DNA from: an uncultured Lachnospiraceae bacterium
GTDB lineage: Bacteria > Bacillota > Clostridia > Lachnospirales > Lachnospiraceae
DNA: 64,000 bases
Assembly (NCBI GenBank): GCA_910586955.1
Contig: CAJUMM010000003.1
Span: 5,259 to 69,258, forward strand
Reading direction: 5' to 3'
The notes under the pieces were generated by a model. That model made no database searches. It was given only the letters and a program-made list of their open reading frames with translations, and was not told the DNA's origin. Positions within the stretch are counted from its first letter, which is position 1. Every line of letters begins with the position of its first letter. Position numbers and translations under genes: made by a program. This document shows, one piece after another, positions 62,571 to 64,000 of the stretch.

Positions 62571-63395
62571 TTAAGCACTGAAAATTCCCAGCAGGCCGAA
62601 CAGAATGCCGGCCACAATCATAACCAGGATAATATGAAGGGATTTCTTTCCTTTGCGCAGCGCCTGTACGCATCCCAGAGTCAGCAAAAGAGGCAGAAGC
62701 TTGGGACAGATTGCGTCAAACAATGCCGTCTGGATGTTAAATTCCGTTCCGCTGATGGTGAAATTCAGGGCGCACTGGAGGTTTACATAATTTACAATCA
62801 AACCGCCCATCACGCAGCAGCCTACAATACCGGCCGCATTCATAATCTTATCCAGAGTTCCCGCCGCCATCACGTCCACGATGGCGTCGCCGCCCTTATT
62901 GTAGCCAACCTTAAAGCAGAGCCACATACAGCCAATCATAATGGCATACATGAGCACCGCATAGATCACGGGACCAAGAACTAAGCCATTGTTGGTCAGG
63001 TCGATACACAGAGCCAGGAGAATGGGAATGATAATACCCTGAATCAGGGAATCACCGATACCTGCCAGGGGGCCCATGAGAGCGGATTTCAGGCCTACAA
63101 TCTGGTCTGCGTCGCAGTCTGCGCCTGCAGCTACCTGCTCCTCCATGGCGATGGTTACGCCGTGGATTACCGTACCTACCTCAGGCTCCGTATTCAAAAA
63201 TGTCAGATGACGGGTGAGCACCGCTTTCTGCTTCTCTATATCCGAGGGATACAACTCTTTCACTACCGGAACCATGGAATACATGAATCCCATGCCGTGC
63301 ATGAACTCGTAGTTTCCGCCTACTGCACAGGACAAAAACCAGTTTACAATGGATCTTTTTTGGGCTTTCTGCGAAACCTTTACCAATTCAGCCAT
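62571..63395 (-). CDS. PTS mannose-family EIID component
   Basis: A 274-residue EIID membrane protein with the family blocks NYEFMHGMGFMYSM, EEQVAAGAD and LMGPLAGIGDSLIQG. With EIIC it forms the sugar channel. Its ATG shares one base with the EIIC stop (TAATG). Confidence 0.95.
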   Translation of the reverse strand: MAELVKVSQKAQKRSIVNWFLSCAVGGNYEFMHGMGFMYSMVPVVKELYPSDIEKQKAVLTRHLTFLNTEPEVGTVIHGVTIAMEEQVAAGADCDADQIVGLKSALMGPLAGIGDSLIQGIIIPILLALCIDLTNNGLVLGPVIYAVLMYAIMIGCMWLCFKVGYNKGGDAIVDVMAAGTLDKIMNAAGIVGCCVMGGLIVNYVNLQCALNFTISGTEFNIQTALFDAICPKLLPLLLTLGCVQALRKGKKSLHIILVMIVAGILFGLLGIFSA

Positions 63396-64000
63396 TATGC
63401 CACCTCCGTTTTATTGCGATAGAAATAGATAACCGCTCCTACAAAGCCAATGAGTGCGATGGGGATAAGGCCAAGCTCCAGGTATGCGGCGGCGATAAAG
63501 CCTACCAGCAGCCAGATGCGGGCTTCTCCCTTGAAGATAAAGGAAAGGTTGATGGCAATACCTACTGCCGGGAGCATGCCGCCAATCAGGGATACTACCG
63601 TCAGGGCTTTGCCCATAAGCACGTCCGCCAGGGCGTATACCAGATCCGCTCCGAAATATGCACACAGCATACAGGGGATTGCGTATCCGATAAAGGTAAT
63701 GATCAAAGGCAATAACCATACGGGAATCCAAAGGCCGTTAATCTTTCCGTCATCGATAAACTTCTGGCACAGATGGCCGCATGCGGACATCACGGTCATC
63801 AGCATGGTGTAAAGAGCGATGGCAACCAGGCCTACGGGAACCGCCAGCACCAGGGCCGCATCCATATCAAGGCCCGTGGCCAGAACAAATGCAGTACTCA
63901 GAACGCCTGCCGCACAGGGGTCTGCGGGGGAAGCTCCGCCGGCTCCGATCCACCCTAAGTAAATCATGTTAATCTGGGCACCGATCATAGCGCCTTCCAA
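63395..64000 (-). CDS. PTS mannose-family EIIC component, 5' part beyond the window
   Basis: The C-terminal 201 residues of an EIIC sorbose/mannose-type channel protein (IGAQINMIYLGWIGAGGASPADP and about six helices). The reading frame is open to the window edge, so roughly the first 50-60 residues are missing. Confidence 0.93.
   Translation of the reverse strand: MEGAMIGAQINMIYLGWIGAGGASPADPCAAGVLSTAFVLATGLDMDAALVLAVPVGLVAIALYTMLMTVMSACGHLCQKFIDDGKINGLWIPVWLLPLIITFIGYAIPCMLCAYFGADLVYALADVLMGKALTVVSLIGGMLPAVGIAINLSFIFKGEARIWLLVGFIAAAYLELGLIPIALIGFVGAVIYFYRNKTEVA

Overview
The window reads as a chromosomal segment of an anaerobic, low-to-mid-GC Gram-positive bacterium, most likely a gut Lachnospiraceae member. 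The evidence is strong AGGAGG ribosome sites, lipoproteins with Ala/Glu/Pro-rich linkers, a DUF4250 protein, the TIGR03915/TIGR03916 repair pair, a YesM/YesN-type three-component sugar sensor and a Mrp/NBP35 ATPase. I saw no rRNA, tRNA, insertion sequence, prophage or CRISPR array. Most genes are housekeeping or transport genes, with a few accessory pockets.

Layout. 0-6.5 kb: glutamate synthase large subunit with its own promoter, then a CPBP protease and a SASA-family esterase. 6.5-8.9 kb: a 181-nt hairpin element, a thiamine-pyrophosphate riboswitch driving thiT, and an AT-richer two-gene DUF3990 module (candidate ADP-ribosyltransferase toxin and partner). 8.9-15.7 kb: AraC/GyrI regulator, argS, a PfkB sugar kinase, exonuclease III, a DUF815 ATPase and a lipoprotein. 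15.7-18.3 kb: an envelope operon (glycosyltransferase-GtrA, phosphodiester glycosidase, small membrane protein) in which the glycosyltransferase gene carries an in-frame TAG and is preceded by a leader with a ten-G tract. 18.3-20.6 kb: a GntR/YtrA-type regulator with an ABC exporter, behind a leader of tandem UUCG hairpins. 20.7-27.6 kb: lipoprotein, HEAT-THUMP methyltransferase, HAD-like/GNAT fusion, cyclophilin, RarA, polysaccharide deacetylase and small membrane proteins.

27.6-37.4 kb is a galactose unit. A YesN-type response regulator, a LytS/YesM-type kinase and a membrane-anchored sugar-binding protein overlap one another. They are followed by mglB-mglA-mglC and preceded by galK. A 12-bp inverted repeat upstream of the mglB promoter is the likely regulator site. 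37.4-40 kb: amino-acid ABC transporter. 40-44.3 kb: uppP, then a hom / small alarmone hydrolase / aspartate aminotransferase operon. 44.3-46.5 kb: a radical SAM and TIGR03915 repair pair behind SOS-like operators. 46.6-50.6 kb: uracil permease, a large lipoprotein and Mrp. 50.6-57.2 kb: MATE, TrkH/TrkA, DUF1653 and AI-2E transporter. 57.3-58.2 kb: a zinc macro-domain ADP-ribose hydrolase. 58.2-64 kb: a mannose-family PTS operon with esterase, alcohol dehydrogenase and AEC transporter, cut by the right edge.

A recurrent non-coding theme is a family of palindromic 90-111-bp repeats with GTTCCGC and CTGCTGTTT ends. It appears as tandem pairs at 1-172, 50657-50872 and 55767-55970. Related CGGACGC/GCGTCCG hairpins lie at 6527-6707 and 40900-40951. 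The observations I rate highest are the DUF3990 module, the SOS-like control of the repair pair, the TAG-split glycosyltransferase with its poly-G leader, and the repeat family.
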